A DNA stretch of 64,000 nucleotides from Prado023 sp963700475 (GTDB taxonomy: Bacteria; Actinomycetota; Actinomycetes; S36-B12; CAIYMF01): the NCBI GenBank assembly GCA_963700475.1, contig CAVOXR010000008.1, positions 124,001-188,000 on the forward strand, given 5' to 3'. Positions 34,230-42,864 of the stretch are shown here, piece after piece. The translations under genes and the position numbers were made by a program. Position 1 is the stretch's first letter. The number at the start of each line of letters is the position of its first letter. The notes beneath the pieces are model-generated. The model saw nothing but the letters and a program-made list of their open reading frames with translations, searched no databases and was not told where the DNA came from.

Positions 34230-34870
34230 TGGGCGCCCTGCCGGTGCTGACTCGACGCACCGAGGCCGGCGTGCTGGAGCTGCGCGAGCTGCGCCGGCGC
34301 GACGTCCGGGCCTGGCGGGAGGTGCGCTCGCGCAACGTGGCGTGGCTGTCGCCGTGGGAGGCCACCGTCCCCCCGGGTTCGGGAGAGGCTGTGCCCAGCT
34401 TCGGCCAGATGGTGGCCCGGTTCCGCGACGAGGCCCGGGCCGGTCGCACGCTGGCATGGGCGATGACCCTCGACGGCCGGCTCGTCGGACAGGTCACCGT
34501 CGCCGGGATCACGATGGGGTCCCTGCGGGGTGCCGCCATCGGGTACTGGATCGACTCGCGCGTCGCCGGGCTCGGGTTGACCCCGATGGCCGTGGCGATG
34601 GCGTGCGACTACTGCTTCGGGCACCTGCGACTGCACCGCATCGAGATCGTGATCCGTCCGGAGAACGCCGCAAGCCGGCGTGTGGTGCAGAAGCTGGGGT
34701 TCCGGCACGAGGGTTCGCGCCCGGGGTTCCTGCACATTGACGGGGCATGGCGTGATCACGAGGTCTTCGCCCTCAACGCAGACGAGATCCGGGGATCGAT
34801 GGTCGACCGACTGGCGGCGCGACACGAATCTTCGCGGACCCGATTACCCGGGTCCAACGACCCCACCTGA
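34229..34870 (+). CDS. RimJ/RimL-like GNAT N-acetyltransferase
   Basis: The 213-residue protein has the RimJ-type fold: LELRELRRRDVRAWREVRSRNVAWLSPWE at the start (R-x-x-N-x-x-W/L-x-P-W-E), GAAIGYWIDSRVAGLGLTPMAVAMACDYCF (motif A), and RIEIVIRPENAASRRVVQKLGF (motif B). Such enzymes acetylate N-termini of ribosomal or other proteins. It is coupled to moeA by TGATG and followed by sepX, the usual order in Streptomyces and relatives. Confidence 0.9.
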   Translation: MGALPVLTRRTEAGVLELRELRRRDVRAWREVRSRNVAWLSPWEATVPPGSGEAVPSFGQMVARFRDEARAGRTLAWAMTLDGRLVGQVTVAGITMGSLRGAAIGYWIDSRVAGLGLTPMAVAMACDYCFGHLRLHRIEIVIRPENAASRRVVQKLGFRHEGSRPGFLHIDGAWRDHEVFALNADEIRGSMVDRLAARHESSRTRLPGSNDPT

Positions 34871-34872
34871 AG

Positions 34873-34878
34873 TAGATT
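34873..34878 (+). promoter_or_regulatory. -10 hexamer (TAGATT) of the leaderless sepX gene
   Basis: TAGATT ends 7 bases before the GTG at 34886 and there is no Shine-Dalgarno sequence between them. Confidence 0.5.
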
Positions 34879-34885
34879 CCGGCTC

Positions 34886-35785
34886 GTGACGGGTCTGATC
34901 TACGTGGCAATCATCGCCGTTTGGGCCGTGGTCCTGGTCCCGGCGTGGTTGCGTCGTCACGATCACATGGACTCAGAGCGCTCCGTCGACCGGTTCAGCC
35001 GCAGCCTCCAGGCGCTGTCGAAGCGGGATTCCGTCTTCGGCATCCCGCTGCCCGTACCGGAGAGCTCCGAGGGGGAGAACCCGCGGTCCGAGTCGCGTAC
35101 CAGCGACGCCGCGCCCGAGGTCTTCACCGTCACCCGTCAGGACCTCGCCGGTGTCAGCAGCCGGGTGTCGGGGCTCGTGTCCGGGGCATCGTCGAAGGCG
35201 GCGACCGCCTCAGCCGCGGCCCGCCGTCGCGTTGTCCTGGGGATCCTCGGGGTAGGCCTGGCCGTCGTCGTCGGCCTGGTTGTCGGGGGAGTCCTGCTGC
35301 CGATCGCGCTCGTCGTTCCCGTCGGCCTGATCGTGGCGTTCGTCGCGGCGGCCCGCCACCAGGTCCGGAGCGCCCAGAAGCGGCGCTCGGTTCAGCCCCG
35401 CACGCTCCCGACGGCGAAGGCTGCCAGCGCCCCGGCGCAGCGCCGCGCGGTCGCGGGCCAGGCAGGGGCCACCTGGGAGGCTCGCCCGGCCACCCTGCCC
35501 ACCTACGTCACAGCGCCGCCGGCCGCTGAGTTCCCCCGCGTGATCGACACGGCCACTCCGGGTGCGTGGACGGCCGCGGCCATGCTGGAGCGTGCCCAGC
35601 AGCAGAAGGCGCGCGCGGAGCGAATGGCTGCAGCCAAGGCCGAGGCGATCGCCCGCGCCAAGGCGGAGCAGGCGGCAGCCGAGGCGCGGACTCGTGACGA
35701 GGAGTTCCTCGCGCAGCAGTCGGCCGCGTGGAAGGCGCAGGACACGTCCGCGCCCGCCTTCCGCCCCCGCGCCGTCAACGAGTAG
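34886..35785 (+). CDS. sepX: SepX/GlpR-type membrane division protein
   Basis: The 299-residue protein begins with a membrane helix (LIYVAIIAVWAVVLVPAWLRRHD), then a linker with DSERSVDRFSRSLQALS, two adjacent helices (VVLGILGVGLAVVVGLVVGGVLLPIALVVPVGLIVAFV), and a charged C-terminal coiled coil (MLERAQQQKARAERMAAAKAEAIARAKAEQ). This matches the actinobacterial protein once called GlpR and named SepX in Streptomyces, where it supports FtsZ-ring stability. The position right after the RimJ-like gene and before tRNA-Ala agrees. Gene identity comes from layout and synteny, so it is likely rather than certain. Confidence 0.75.
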   Translation: MTGLIYVAIIAVWAVVLVPAWLRRHDHMDSERSVDRFSRSLQALSKRDSVFGIPLPVPESSEGENPRSESRTSDAAPEVFTVTRQDLAGVSSRVSGLVSGASSKAATASAAARRRVVLGILGVGLAVVVGLVVGGVLLPIALVVPVGLIVAFVAAARHQVRSAQKRRSVQPRTLPTAKAASAPAQRRAVAGQAGATWEARPATLPTYVTAPPAAEFPRVIDTATPGAWTAAAMLERAQQQKARAERMAAAKAEAIARAKAEQAAAEARTRDEEFLAQQSAAWKAQDTSAPAFRPRAVNE

Positions 35786-35834
35786 CAGCCGCTGCCGGCC
35801 CCGGCGCTCGGCCGCACGACGTCCACGAGGTCGT

Positions 35835-35864
35835 TTGGTCCTCGCGGCCGGGACTGGGTACCCT
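35835..35864 (+). promoter_or_regulatory. Candidate promoter of tRNA-Ala
   Basis: TTGGTC (35835-35840) and TACCCT (35859-35864) are 18 bases apart, and the mature tRNA starts 13 bases after the -10. Confidence 0.45.
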
Positions 35865-35876
35865 AGGAGCGCTCAA

Positions 35877-35949
35877 GGGGCTGTAGCGCAGCTGGTAGCG
35901 CACCTCGTTCGCATCGAGGGGGTCAGGGGTTCGAGTCCCCTCAGCTCCA
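35877..35949 (+). tRNA. tRNA-Ala (anticodon CGC)
   Basis: Acceptor GGGGCTG pairs with CAGCTCC with one G-U pair. The D arm is GCGCAGCTGGTAGCGC, the anticodon stem CCTCG/CGAGG holds loop TTCGCAT (anticodon CGC), and the T arm contains GGTTCGAGTCC. CCA is not fully encoded (A then CA). It reads GCG, a common codon in this GC-rich genome. Confidence 0.95.
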
Positions 35950-35995
35950 CAATGAGAGGGACCCCCGGTTGTTCCCGGGGGTCCCTCTCATTGTG
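35948..35995 (+). terminator. Terminator of tRNA-Ala
   Basis: A perfect 21-bp stem (35948-35968 with 35975-35995) and a 6-base loop follow directly after the tRNA. The stem starts at the last acceptor base. Confidence 0.75.
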
Positions 35996-36050
35996 TGGTC
36001 TCAGCAGAGTGGGGACTCGGGAGGAGGTCGCCCTGTGGGCGACCGACGGA

Positions 36051-36065
36051 TCCCCTCAGCTCCAC
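36051..36065 (+). repeat. Duplicate of the 3' end of tRNA-Ala (possible att-like footprint)
   Basis: TCCCCTCAGCTCCAC repeats exactly the tRNA bases 35936-35950. The copies are 115 bp apart. Direct repeats of a tRNA 3' end are the usual mark of integrase-mediated insertion and excision. Confidence 0.5.
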
Positions 36066-36161
36066 CATCACGGACGGCACGCGAGGCCGCCGCGCCCGCG
36101 CGTGGGAACGCCTGGCCCGATAACCTCGGCGGCGAGGACCACGAGTGGCGAGGAGTGCGTG

Positions 36162-37790
36162 ATGTCTGACGACAGGCTTGACCGGATGGGTGCTTTCGAC
36201 GCGGTCATGTGGGGCGTCGAGCAGGATCCGGTCCTGCGGTCGGTCGTGGTCGCGATGACCGTGCTGGACGAGACGCCCGATATCGACCTGCTCGTCGACC
36301 GGATCACGCGGATGACCCTGGCTGTCCCGAAGCTTCGCCAGCGGGTCATCGGCAATCCGGTCTCTCCGATCCCCCCACGGTGGGAGGTCGATCCCAACTT
36401 CGACCTCACCTTCCACCTCAAGCGGTTCCACGTCCCCGAGGACGGCTCCGACCGACCGTTGCTGCGCATTGCCGAGCAGATGGCCGAACAGGACTTCGAT
36501 CGAAATCGACCGCTCTGGGAGATGGCGCTGGTCCAGGGCTGGGACGGCGATCGCTCCGCGGTGATCATCAAGCTGCACCACGCCATCACCGACGGCGTCG
36601 GTGGCATGGCGATGGCCGCGAGTCTCTTCGACCTCACCCGTGAGCCGTCCAGGGCCCTGGGGGCGATGCCTCCCGAGCCCACCCCGGATGTCCTGGGTCT
36701 TCCCGGGCGGATCGTCAACGGGACCCGGTTCGCGGTCAATGCCACCTACCAGCGTGGCCGCGCCCTCACCGGTGGGGCGATCGGGCTGGTCGAGCGTGTG
36801 GTGGCCGACCCGGGCGAGTCCGCAGTCTCGGGTGCCGCATTCGCCCAGTCGGTGACACGCCTGCTCGCCCCGGCCAGTGAGCCGCTGAGCCCGCTGATGC
36901 ACGGCCGCTCGCTGTCGGTCCAGATGGCAGTGATCCAGGTCCCCTTCAAGCCCTTCAAGGCCGCGGCCAAGATCGTGGGCGCCACGTTGAACGACACCTA
37001 CATGGCGGCAGTCGGAGGCGGCGTCGCGGCCTACCACGAGGCGCACAACGCACCGTGCGAGTACGTGCGGGTGAACATGCCGGTCAACATGCGCACCTCG
37101 AGCGACGACACGGCGGGCAATCGTTGGGTCCCCGCGCGGTTCCCGATGCCGATCGACAGCGGCGATGCCGCCACTCGGATCAGGCGATTGTCGCCCCTGC
37201 TCATGCAGGCGCGCACAGAGCCCGCACTCGTGGTCAGCGACACGATCTACCGGCTTCTGACCGCACTTCCGCAGAGCGCGGCCACCTCCGTCGCGTCGGG
37301 CATGATGAAGGGCTGCGACCTGGCCATCACCAACGTGCCGGGCCCCCCCATCGCGCTCTACGCATCAGGCGCCGAGGTCCAGGCGATCGTGCCCTTCGCC
37401 CCCAAGGGCGGGGCCGCGGCCAACCTGGGGCTGATGACGTACAACGGCATCGCCTACGTCGGCATCAACGTCGACACCCGCGCGATTCCCGACCCCGGGG
37501 TGTTCCTGGAGTGCATCCGGGCGGCGTTCGACGAGGTCCTGGCGATCGCCGACCCAGACGCGCGCGCAGTCCTCGGCCTGCACTCCGGTGCGCCCGTGAC
37601 CGAGGCGGGTCCGGCAGCCTCCGTCACGAAGGCTCCGGCGAGGAAGCGAGCGCCGGCGAAGAAGGCCGCGGCATCGACCTCCAGCACGAAGGCCCCCGCG
37701 AAGAAGGCCCCCGCGAAGAAGGCCCCCGCGAAGAAGGCCCCCGCGAAGAAGGCCCCCGCGAAGAAGGCCCCCGCGACGACGGCGTCCTGA
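36162..37790 (+). CDS. Wax ester synthase/diacylglycerol acyltransferase 2 with Lys/Ala/Pro-rich tail
   Basis: The ATG at 36162 has AGGAG about 8 bases upstream. The 542-residue protein has the WS/DGAT acyltransferase domain (active site HHAITDG, about residue 137; NRPLWEMALVQGW before it) and the C-terminal domain (NDTYMAAVGGGVAAYHEA, NVPGPPIALY). After residue ~470 it carries a basic tail ending in six pentapeptide units KAPAK, encoded by a 15-bp tandem repeat. It makes triacylglycerol and/or wax ester. Such basic tails are known on some mycobacterial and nocardial DNA-binding proteins; here it may attach the enzyme to lipid droplets or nucleic acid. Confidence 0.9.
   Translation: MSDDRLDRMGAFDAVMWGVEQDPVLRSVVVAMTVLDETPDIDLLVDRITRMTLAVPKLRQRVIGNPVSPIPPRWEVDPNFDLTFHLKRFHVPEDGSDRPLLRIAEQMAEQDFDRNRPLWEMALVQGWDGDRSAVIIKLHHAITDGVGGMAMAASLFDLTREPSRALGAMPPEPTPDVLGLPGRIVNGTRFAVNATYQRGRALTGGAIGLVERVVADPGESAVSGAAFAQSVTRLLAPASEPLSPLMHGRSLSVQMAVIQVPFKPFKAAAKIVGATLNDTYMAAVGGGVAAYHEAHNAPCEYVRVNMPVNMRTSSDDTAGNRWVPARFPMPIDSGDAATRIRRLSPLLMQARTEPALVVSDTIYRLLTALPQSAATSVASGMMKGCDLAITNVPGPPIALYASGAEVQAIVPFAPKGGAAANLGLMTYNGIAYVGINVDTRAIPDPGVFLECIRAAFDEVLAIADPDARAVLGLHSGAPVTEAGPAASVTKAPARKRAPAKKAAASTSSTKAPAKKAPAKKAPAKKAPAKKAPAKKAPATTAS
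37689..37778 (+). repeat. 15-bp tandem repeat, six units, encoding KAPAK
   Basis: The unit AAGGCCCCCGCGAAG is repeated five times exactly, and a sixth unit ends in ACG. It lies inside the WS/DGAT 2 coding region in frame, so copy-number changes by slippage would keep the frame. Confidence 0.9.
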
Positions 37791-37837
37791 ACGGGTCCCA
37801 CGTGGCGGGGCGTGGCGGCCGGTGCGCCGGGCGGTCC

Positions 37838-37843
37838 TAGCAT
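37838..37843 (+). promoter_or_regulatory. -10 hexamer (TAGCAT) of the leaderless pmt gene
   Basis: TAGCAT ends 6 bases before the GTG at 37850, with no Shine-Dalgarno sequence. Confidence 0.45.
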
Positions 37844-37849
37844 TGCGCC

Positions 37850-39418
37850 GTGTCCGTCACCGTGGAGTCGCCGTCGGTTGAGGCCGAGGTGAGCGCCCCG
37901 GTCCGGTCGATGCATCGCCCCATGCCCTCAGGTGGGCTGCGCGGGTGGATCGGGCCGCTGCTGGTCACCGTCCTGGCGGGTGTGCTGCGGTTCGTCAACC
38001 TCGGTCGGCCCGACGCGATCATCTTCGACGAGACGTACTACGTGAAGGACGCGCTCGCGCTCCTGCGGTTCGGGTACGAGCGGCAGGCGGTCGACGGCGC
38101 GGACGACAAGATCCTGGCCCAGGACGCTGCGTGGAACCAGCTCGACATCTTCAAGGACGGCCCCTCGTTCGTCGTCCATCCGCCGCTGGGCAAGTGGGTG
38201 ATCGCCGCTGGCGAGTACGCCTTCGGCGTTGTCCCCTTCGGATGGCGGTTCGGGGTCGCCGTGCTCGGGACGTTGAGCGTGCTGATGACCGCGCGGATCA
38301 TCCGCCGGCTCACCCGGTCCGACCTCATCGGGACCGTCGCCGGCTTGCTGGTGGCCCTCGACGGGCTGCACATCGTGATGAGCCGGACGGCCCTGCTCGA
38401 CATGACCCTGATGTTCTTCGTCCTGGCTGCGTTCGGCTTCCTGCTCCTGGATCGCGATGCGGTCCGGCGCCGGGCGGACGCCTGGCGCACCCTGTGGGAG
38501 GGCAACCCAGTCATCCTCGGGCCGGGGTTCGGGCTGCGTCCGTGGCGGATCGCCGCCGGCCTGTCGCTCGGCCTGGCGTGCGGGGTCAAGTGGAGCGGGC
38601 TCTGGTACGTGGCGTTCTTCGGCCTGCTGACCGTCTTCTGGGACCTCCAGCTGCGCCGTGAGCTGGGTGCGCGGCGTCCGCTGCAGGGCGTCCTGGTCCG
38701 TGACGCGCTGCCCGCGTTCGTGAGCATCGTCGTCGTCGGCTTCGTCGTCTACGTGCTGACATGGACCGGGTGGCTGGTCACGGACGGCGGGTACGACCGC
38801 AACTGGGCCGCAACGCATCCGGGCTGGCCCCTGGTTCCCGACGCCCTTCGTTCCCTGGCCGAGTACCACCGGGCCGCCTGGGCGTTCCACGTCGGGCTGG
38901 ACTCGCCGCACTCCTACAAGTCGAGTGCGTGGTCGTGGCCGGTGATGTCGCGACCGACGTCGTTCTACTACGAGTCGCCCGAAGGCACCTGCCGGGCTGA
39001 CCGATGCGCTGAGGAGGTCCTCGCGCTCGGCAACCCGATCATCTGGTGGGCTGGCCTCCTGGCCATCTTCCACAACGTCTGGCGCGCTGTGGCCGGGCGC
39101 GACTGGCGCAGTGGCGCCCTGCTCGTCGGCTACCTGGCCGGCTGGCTGCCGTGGATGGTCTTCCACGGGCGGACCATCTTCACGTTCTACGCGATCCTGC
39201 TCGTCCCCTTCCTCGCGGGGATGCTCGCCATCTCCCTGGCCAGCCTCGCCGGCGGACCCGACGCGACCGCATCACGCAGGCAATGGGGGATCCTCGCCGC
39301 AGGGACGGTCCTGCTGCTCATCATCGCCGCGACGTGGTTCTTCCTGCCGGTCTGGACCGGGCAGGTGCTGCCCTACGTGCGCTGGGACTGGCGGATGTGG
39401 TTGCCGACCTGGGTCTGA
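37850..39418 (+). CDS. pmt: Polyprenyl-phosphate-mannose--protein mannosyltransferase (GT39, PMT)
   Basis: The 522-residue membrane protein has the PMT family start (GVLRFVNLGRPDAIIFDETYYVKDA), in which the D-E pair of the first extracytoplasmic loop is catalytic. It also has the HPPLGKWVIAAGE motif and about 10-11 hydrophobic helices. It transfers mannose from polyprenyl-phosphate-mannose to Ser/Thr of secreted proteins (protein O-mannosylation, as in Mycobacterium and Streptomyces). The divergent partner is rsmI, a usual neighbour in Actinobacteria. Confidence 0.92.
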   Translation: MSVTVESPSVEAEVSAPVRSMHRPMPSGGLRGWIGPLLVTVLAGVLRFVNLGRPDAIIFDETYYVKDALALLRFGYERQAVDGADDKILAQDAAWNQLDIFKDGPSFVVHPPLGKWVIAAGEYAFGVVPFGWRFGVAVLGTLSVLMTARIIRRLTRSDLIGTVAGLLVALDGLHIVMSRTALLDMTLMFFVLAAFGFLLLDRDAVRRRADAWRTLWEGNPVILGPGFGLRPWRIAAGLSLGLACGVKWSGLWYVAFFGLLTVFWDLQLRRELGARRPLQGVLVRDALPAFVSIVVVGFVVYVLTWTGWLVTDGGYDRNWAATHPGWPLVPDALRSLAEYHRAAWAFHVGLDSPHSYKSSAWSWPVMSRPTSFYYESPEGTCRADRCAEEVLALGNPIIWWAGLLAIFHNVWRAVAGRDWRSGALLVGYLAGWLPWMVFHGRTIFTFYAILLVPFLAGMLAISLASLAGGPDATASRRQWGILAAGTVLLLIIAATWFFLPVWTGQVLPYVRWDWRMWLPTWV

Positions 39419-39431
39419 GCGGGAGGGTGTC

Positions 39432-40319
39432 TCACAGCTCGCGGGACTTGTGGGCGACCACGGCGTCGAACACCGACCTCTTGGGTGCTCCGGTGCTGCT
39501 GGCCACCAGGGCGATGGCCTCCTTGCGCGCGATCCCCTGGGCCTCGAGCGCCGACACCCGAGCGGCAAGGCCGGCGGGATCGATGTCGCCACCGGACCGC
39601 TCCGGTGCCCCCTGCACCACCAGCGTGATCTCGCCACGCACACCGGTCTGCGCCCACTCGGCGAGCTCGCCCAGGCCGGCGCGCAGCACCTCCTCGTAGG
39701 TCTTGGACAGCTCGCGGCAGACAGCGGCGGGGCGATCGGCGCCGAATGCCTCCGCCATGTCGGCCAGCGTCTCGGCCAGCCTCCGGGGGGACTCGAAGTA
39801 GACCTGGGTGCGCGGCTCGTCGGCGAGCTCGGCCAGCCGGGCACGGCGCTCGGCCGATCGCCGGGGGATGAACCCCTCGAAGCAGAACCGGTCGCAGGGC
39901 AGCCCGGACACGGCCAGCGCCGTCGTCACGGCCGAGGGCCCGGGCAACGACGAGACGGCGTACCCGGCGTCGAGGGCGGCGCGCGCGGCCCGGTACCCGG
40001 GGTCGCTGACCGAGGGCATCCCGGCGTCGGTGACCAGCGCCACGGTGCCGCCGCCGGCCAGGACTGCGAGGAGACGGGGCAGGCGCTCGCGCTCCACGTC
40101 CTCGTAGTACGACACCACCGGACCCGTGCGCACCACGCCGATGTCGGACAACAACCGGCGCAGCCGCCGGGAGTCCTCGGCGGCGACCAGATCGGCCGAG
40201 GCCAGGAGCTGCGCCAACCTCGGGGACGCGTCTGCCGGATTGCCCAGGGGGGTCCCCGCCAGGATCAGGGTGCCGCGCCCCGGCAGCGCATCGAGGGCGT
40301 CGTCATCGGCGTCGGGCAT
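39432..40319 (-). CDS. rsmI: 16S rRNA (cytidine1402-2'-O)-methyltransferase RsmI
   Basis: The 295-residue tetrapyrrole-methylase-fold enzyme has GTLILAGTPLGNPADASPR at the start, AEDSRRLRRLL, VSYYED, TDAGMPSVSDPGYRA, LPGPSAVTTALAVSGLPCDRFCFEGFIPR and FESPRRLAETL. It 2'-O-methylates C1402 in the decoding site. The ATG at 40319 gives the conserved start region. The gene is divergent from metG (63 bp) and convergent with pmt; the latter two stop codons are 13 bp apart. Confidence 0.95.
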   Translation of the reverse strand: MPDADDDALDALPGRGTLILAGTPLGNPADASPRLAQLLASADLVAAEDSRRLRRLLSDIGVVRTGPVVSYYEDVERERLPRLLAVLAGGGTVALVTDAGMPSVSDPGYRAARAALDAGYAVSSLPGPSAVTTALAVSGLPCDRFCFEGFIPRRSAERRARLAELADEPRTQVYFESPRRLAETLADMAEAFGADRPAAVCRELSKTYEEVLRAGLGELAEWAQTGVRGEITLVVQGAPERSGGDIDPAGLAARVSALEAQGIARKEAIALVASSTGAPKRSVFDAVVAHKSREL

Positions 40320-40370
40320 GGGCCCATCGTGCCGCACCTGCACACGGATGAGGGGACACGCGCGCCCAAC

Positions 40371-40376
40371 TAGAAT
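40371..40376 (+). promoter_or_regulatory. -10 hexamer (TAGAAT) of the leaderless metG gene
   Basis: TAGAAT ends 6 bases before the metG ATG at 40383 and there is no Shine-Dalgarno sequence. Confidence 0.55.
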
Positions 40377-40382
40377 CTCCCC

Positions 40383-42002
40383 ATGAGCCCGACCGGCAAG
40401 GCGTTCTACGTCACCACGCCCATCTACTACGTCAATGACGCCCCGCACATCGGGCACGCCTACACCACCGTCGCGGCCGACACGATCTGCCGCTGGCACC
40501 GGCAGCGCGGTGAGGACGTCTGGCTGCTGACCGGCACCGACGAGCACGGCGAGAAGGTCCTGCGCACGGCCGAAGCGGCTGGGGTCACTCCGCAGCAATG
40601 GGCCGACCGCCTCGTCGCCGAGCACTGGAAGCCCGTCCTCGCGACCCTCGACGTCGCCAACGACGACTTCATCCGCACCACCGAGCGGCGTCACGAGACG
40701 CGCGTGCAGCACTTCCTGACCCTGCTCAAGGACTCCGGGCACATCTACTCCGGTGACTATGAGGGCCCGTACTGCGTCGGCTGCGAGGAGTTCAAGCTCG
40801 CCAGCGACCTCGTCCCCGGGGCGGGTGAGTTCGAGGGCCAGATGCTGTGCCCGGTGCACAGCCGCCCCGTGGAGATCGTGTCGGAGACCAACTGGTTCTT
40901 CCGGCTCTCCGCGTTCGGCGACGCACTCCTCCAGCACTACTCCGACCACCCCGACGCGGTCGCCCCGCAGAGCGCGCACAACGAGGTCACCTCGTTCATC
41001 CGCAGTGGCCTGCAGGACCTGTCCATCTCCCGGTCGAGCTTCGACTGGGGAATCCCCGTGCCGTGGGACACCTCGCAGGTGGTCTACGTCTGGTTCGACG
41101 CGCTGCTCAACTACGCCACGGCCGTGGGCCTGGGCGACGAGCCCCCGTCCTCGGGAGCCGCGAAGTTCGCGGCAACATGGCCCGCGGACATCCACCTGGT
41201 CGGCAAGGACATCCTGCGGTTCCACGCGGTCATCTGGCCAGCGATGCTGATGGCAGCGGGGCTCCCCCTCCCTGGGCAGGTGTACGCCCACGGGTGGCTG
41301 CTGGTGGGTGGCGAGAAGATGAGCAAGAGCAAGCTCACCGGGATCGCTCCCGAGCAGATCATCGACCACTTCGGGGTGGACGCGTTCCGCTACTACTTCC
41401 TGCGCGCGATCCAGTTCGGCAACGACGGGTCGTTCTCCTGGGAGGACATGTCCGCCCGGTACACCGCCGAGCTGGCGAACGGCCTGGGCAACCTCGGGTC
41501 GCGGGCGACAGCCATGGTCGGCAAGTACTTCGACGGTGCCCTGCCGGCTCCGGGCGCCTTCGCCAACGCCGACCTGGCGCTCGCCGACGCCCTGTTGGCC
41601 GCCGTGCAGGACGCCGACGGCGCCTACTCGAAGCTGGACTTCACCTCCGGAATCGGTGCGGTCAAGGGCTTCGTCGACGCGGTCAACCTGTACGTCACCG
41701 AGCAGGAGCCGTGGGCGCTGGCCAAGCGGGTCGACGATCCGGTGGCCCGCGAGCGACTGGCCACGGTGCTCTACACGACCTGCGAGTCGCTGCGGGCTGT
41801 GGCCGTGCTGCACAACGCCGTGATGCCGCGTGCCATGGGAACGTTGTGGGAGTCGATCGGCGCCGCCGAGGGCCTGGGCGCGATCGGGGACCAGCGCATC
41901 GAGGACGTCAGCCGCTGGGGACAGCTGCCCGCTGGGGTCCGCGTGACCAAGGGGGCGGCTCTCTTCCCGCGCCTGCCCGAGGAGACCCCTGCCGGTGCCT
42001 GA
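40383..42002 (+). CDS. metG: Methionine--tRNA ligase
   Basis: The 539-residue class I synthetase has the HIGH motif (PHIGHAY, about residue 24), the zinc/connective-domain region (CVGCEEFKLASDLV), and KMSKSKLTG (about residue 317), and ends with the anticodon-binding helical domain. It lacks the C-terminal tRNA-binding extension, as in other Actinobacteria. It heads the metG-tatD-ksgA string; its stop overlaps the tatD start by 8 bases. Confidence 0.97.
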   Translation: MSPTGKAFYVTTPIYYVNDAPHIGHAYTTVAADTICRWHRQRGEDVWLLTGTDEHGEKVLRTAEAAGVTPQQWADRLVAEHWKPVLATLDVANDDFIRTTERRHETRVQHFLTLLKDSGHIYSGDYEGPYCVGCEEFKLASDLVPGAGEFEGQMLCPVHSRPVEIVSETNWFFRLSAFGDALLQHYSDHPDAVAPQSAHNEVTSFIRSGLQDLSISRSSFDWGIPVPWDTSQVVYVWFDALLNYATAVGLGDEPPSSGAAKFAATWPADIHLVGKDILRFHAVIWPAMLMAAGLPLPGQVYAHGWLLVGGEKMSKSKLTGIAPEQIIDHFGVDAFRYYFLRAIQFGNDGSFSWEDMSARYTAELANGLGNLGSRATAMVGKYFDGALPAPGAFANADLALADALLAAVQDADGAYSKLDFTSGIGAVKGFVDAVNLYVTEQEPWALAKRVDDPVARERLATVLYTTCESLRAVAVLHNAVMPRAMGTLWESIGAAEGLGAIGDQRIEDVSRWGQLPAGVRVTKGAALFPRLPEETPAGA

Positions 42003-42864
42003 CACCACCTCGGTGGGCAAGCGCCCGCCCCTGCCCGAGCCGCTGCCGCGCCCGGTCATCGACTCGCACTGCCACATCGACATGCGTGGTGGTGACGAGG
42101 ATGAGTTGAGCCCCGCGGACGCCGTGGCCGCCGCGGCGTCGGTCAACGTGACCGGGATCGTCCAGGTGGGGTGCTCGATCCGCGACGTGCATGCCGCGGT
42201 CGCGATGGCCGAGGAGAACCCGGCGATCCTGGCGGCGATCGGGATCCACCCGAACGAGGCTCCCCGCCTGGCCGCCAAGGGCGAGCTCGACGCCGCCATC
42301 GCCACGGTCGAGCAGCTGGCGGTGGGCTCGCCGCGGGTCCGGGGTATCGGGGAGACCGGCCTGGACTTCTTCCGCACCCGTGAGCCTGAGGCGTGGCTCA
42401 TCCAGGAGCAGTCGTTCCGGGCGCACATCGACATCGCTCGACGGCTCGGACGCGCGCTGGTGATCCACGACCGCGACTCCCACGACGATGTCATCCGGGT
42501 GCTGCTCGACGAGCTGGCCGGCGCCGGGCTGCCGGACGTCGTCGTGTTCCACTGCTTCTCCGGCGACGAGCCGATGGCGCGGATCGCCGCCGAGCACGGC
42601 TGGTACGTGTCGTTCGCCGGGACGGTCACGTTCACCAACGCGCGCGACCTGCACGCCGCGGCGCCGGTCGTGCCGCGCGACCGGATCCTCGTCGAGACCG
42701 ACGCGCCGTTCCTGACGCCCACGCCCCACCGTGGCCGGATCAACGCCAGCTACCTCGTGCCGCTGACGGTGCGCCAGCTGGCGGAGCTCCGCGGAGAGGA
42801 CCTCGCCACGCTCTGCGACGACCTGCACGCCAACACCCTGCGGGCATTCGGGGACTGGGCGTGA
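41995..42864 (+). CDS. tatD: TatD-family metal-dependent DNase
   Basis: The GTG at 41995 lies within the end of metG. The 289-residue protein has the family metal-ligand motifs: DSHCHIDM near the start, GIHPNEA, GIGETGLDF, LVIHDRDSHDD, VVFHCFSGD and LVETDAPFL. It is a 3'-5' deoxyribonuclease. The TGA overlaps the ksgA GTG start. Confidence 0.95.
   Translation: MPDTTSVGKRPPLPEPLPRPVIDSHCHIDMRGGDEDELSPADAVAAAASVNVTGIVQVGCSIRDVHAAVAMAEENPAILAAIGIHPNEAPRLAAKGELDAAIATVEQLAVGSPRVRGIGETGLDFFRTREPEAWLIQEQSFRAHIDIARRLGRALVIHDRDSHDDVIRVLLDELAGAGLPDVVVFHCFSGDEPMARIAAEHGWYVSFAGTVTFTNARDLHAAAPVVPRDRILVETDAPFLTPTPHRGRINASYLVPLTVRQLAELRGEDLATLCDDLHANTLRAFGDWA

Noticed and set aside
37689..37778. A regularly spaced repeat that might be taken for a CRISPR array
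   Set aside because: The 15-bp units are contiguous with no spacers and encode in-frame KAPAK residues.
37454..37915. A minus-strand frame with a repeated AFFAG pattern, resembling a repetitive membrane protein
   Set aside because: It is the antisense of the KAPAK tandem repeat of WS/DGAT 2; there is no ribosome site or family match.
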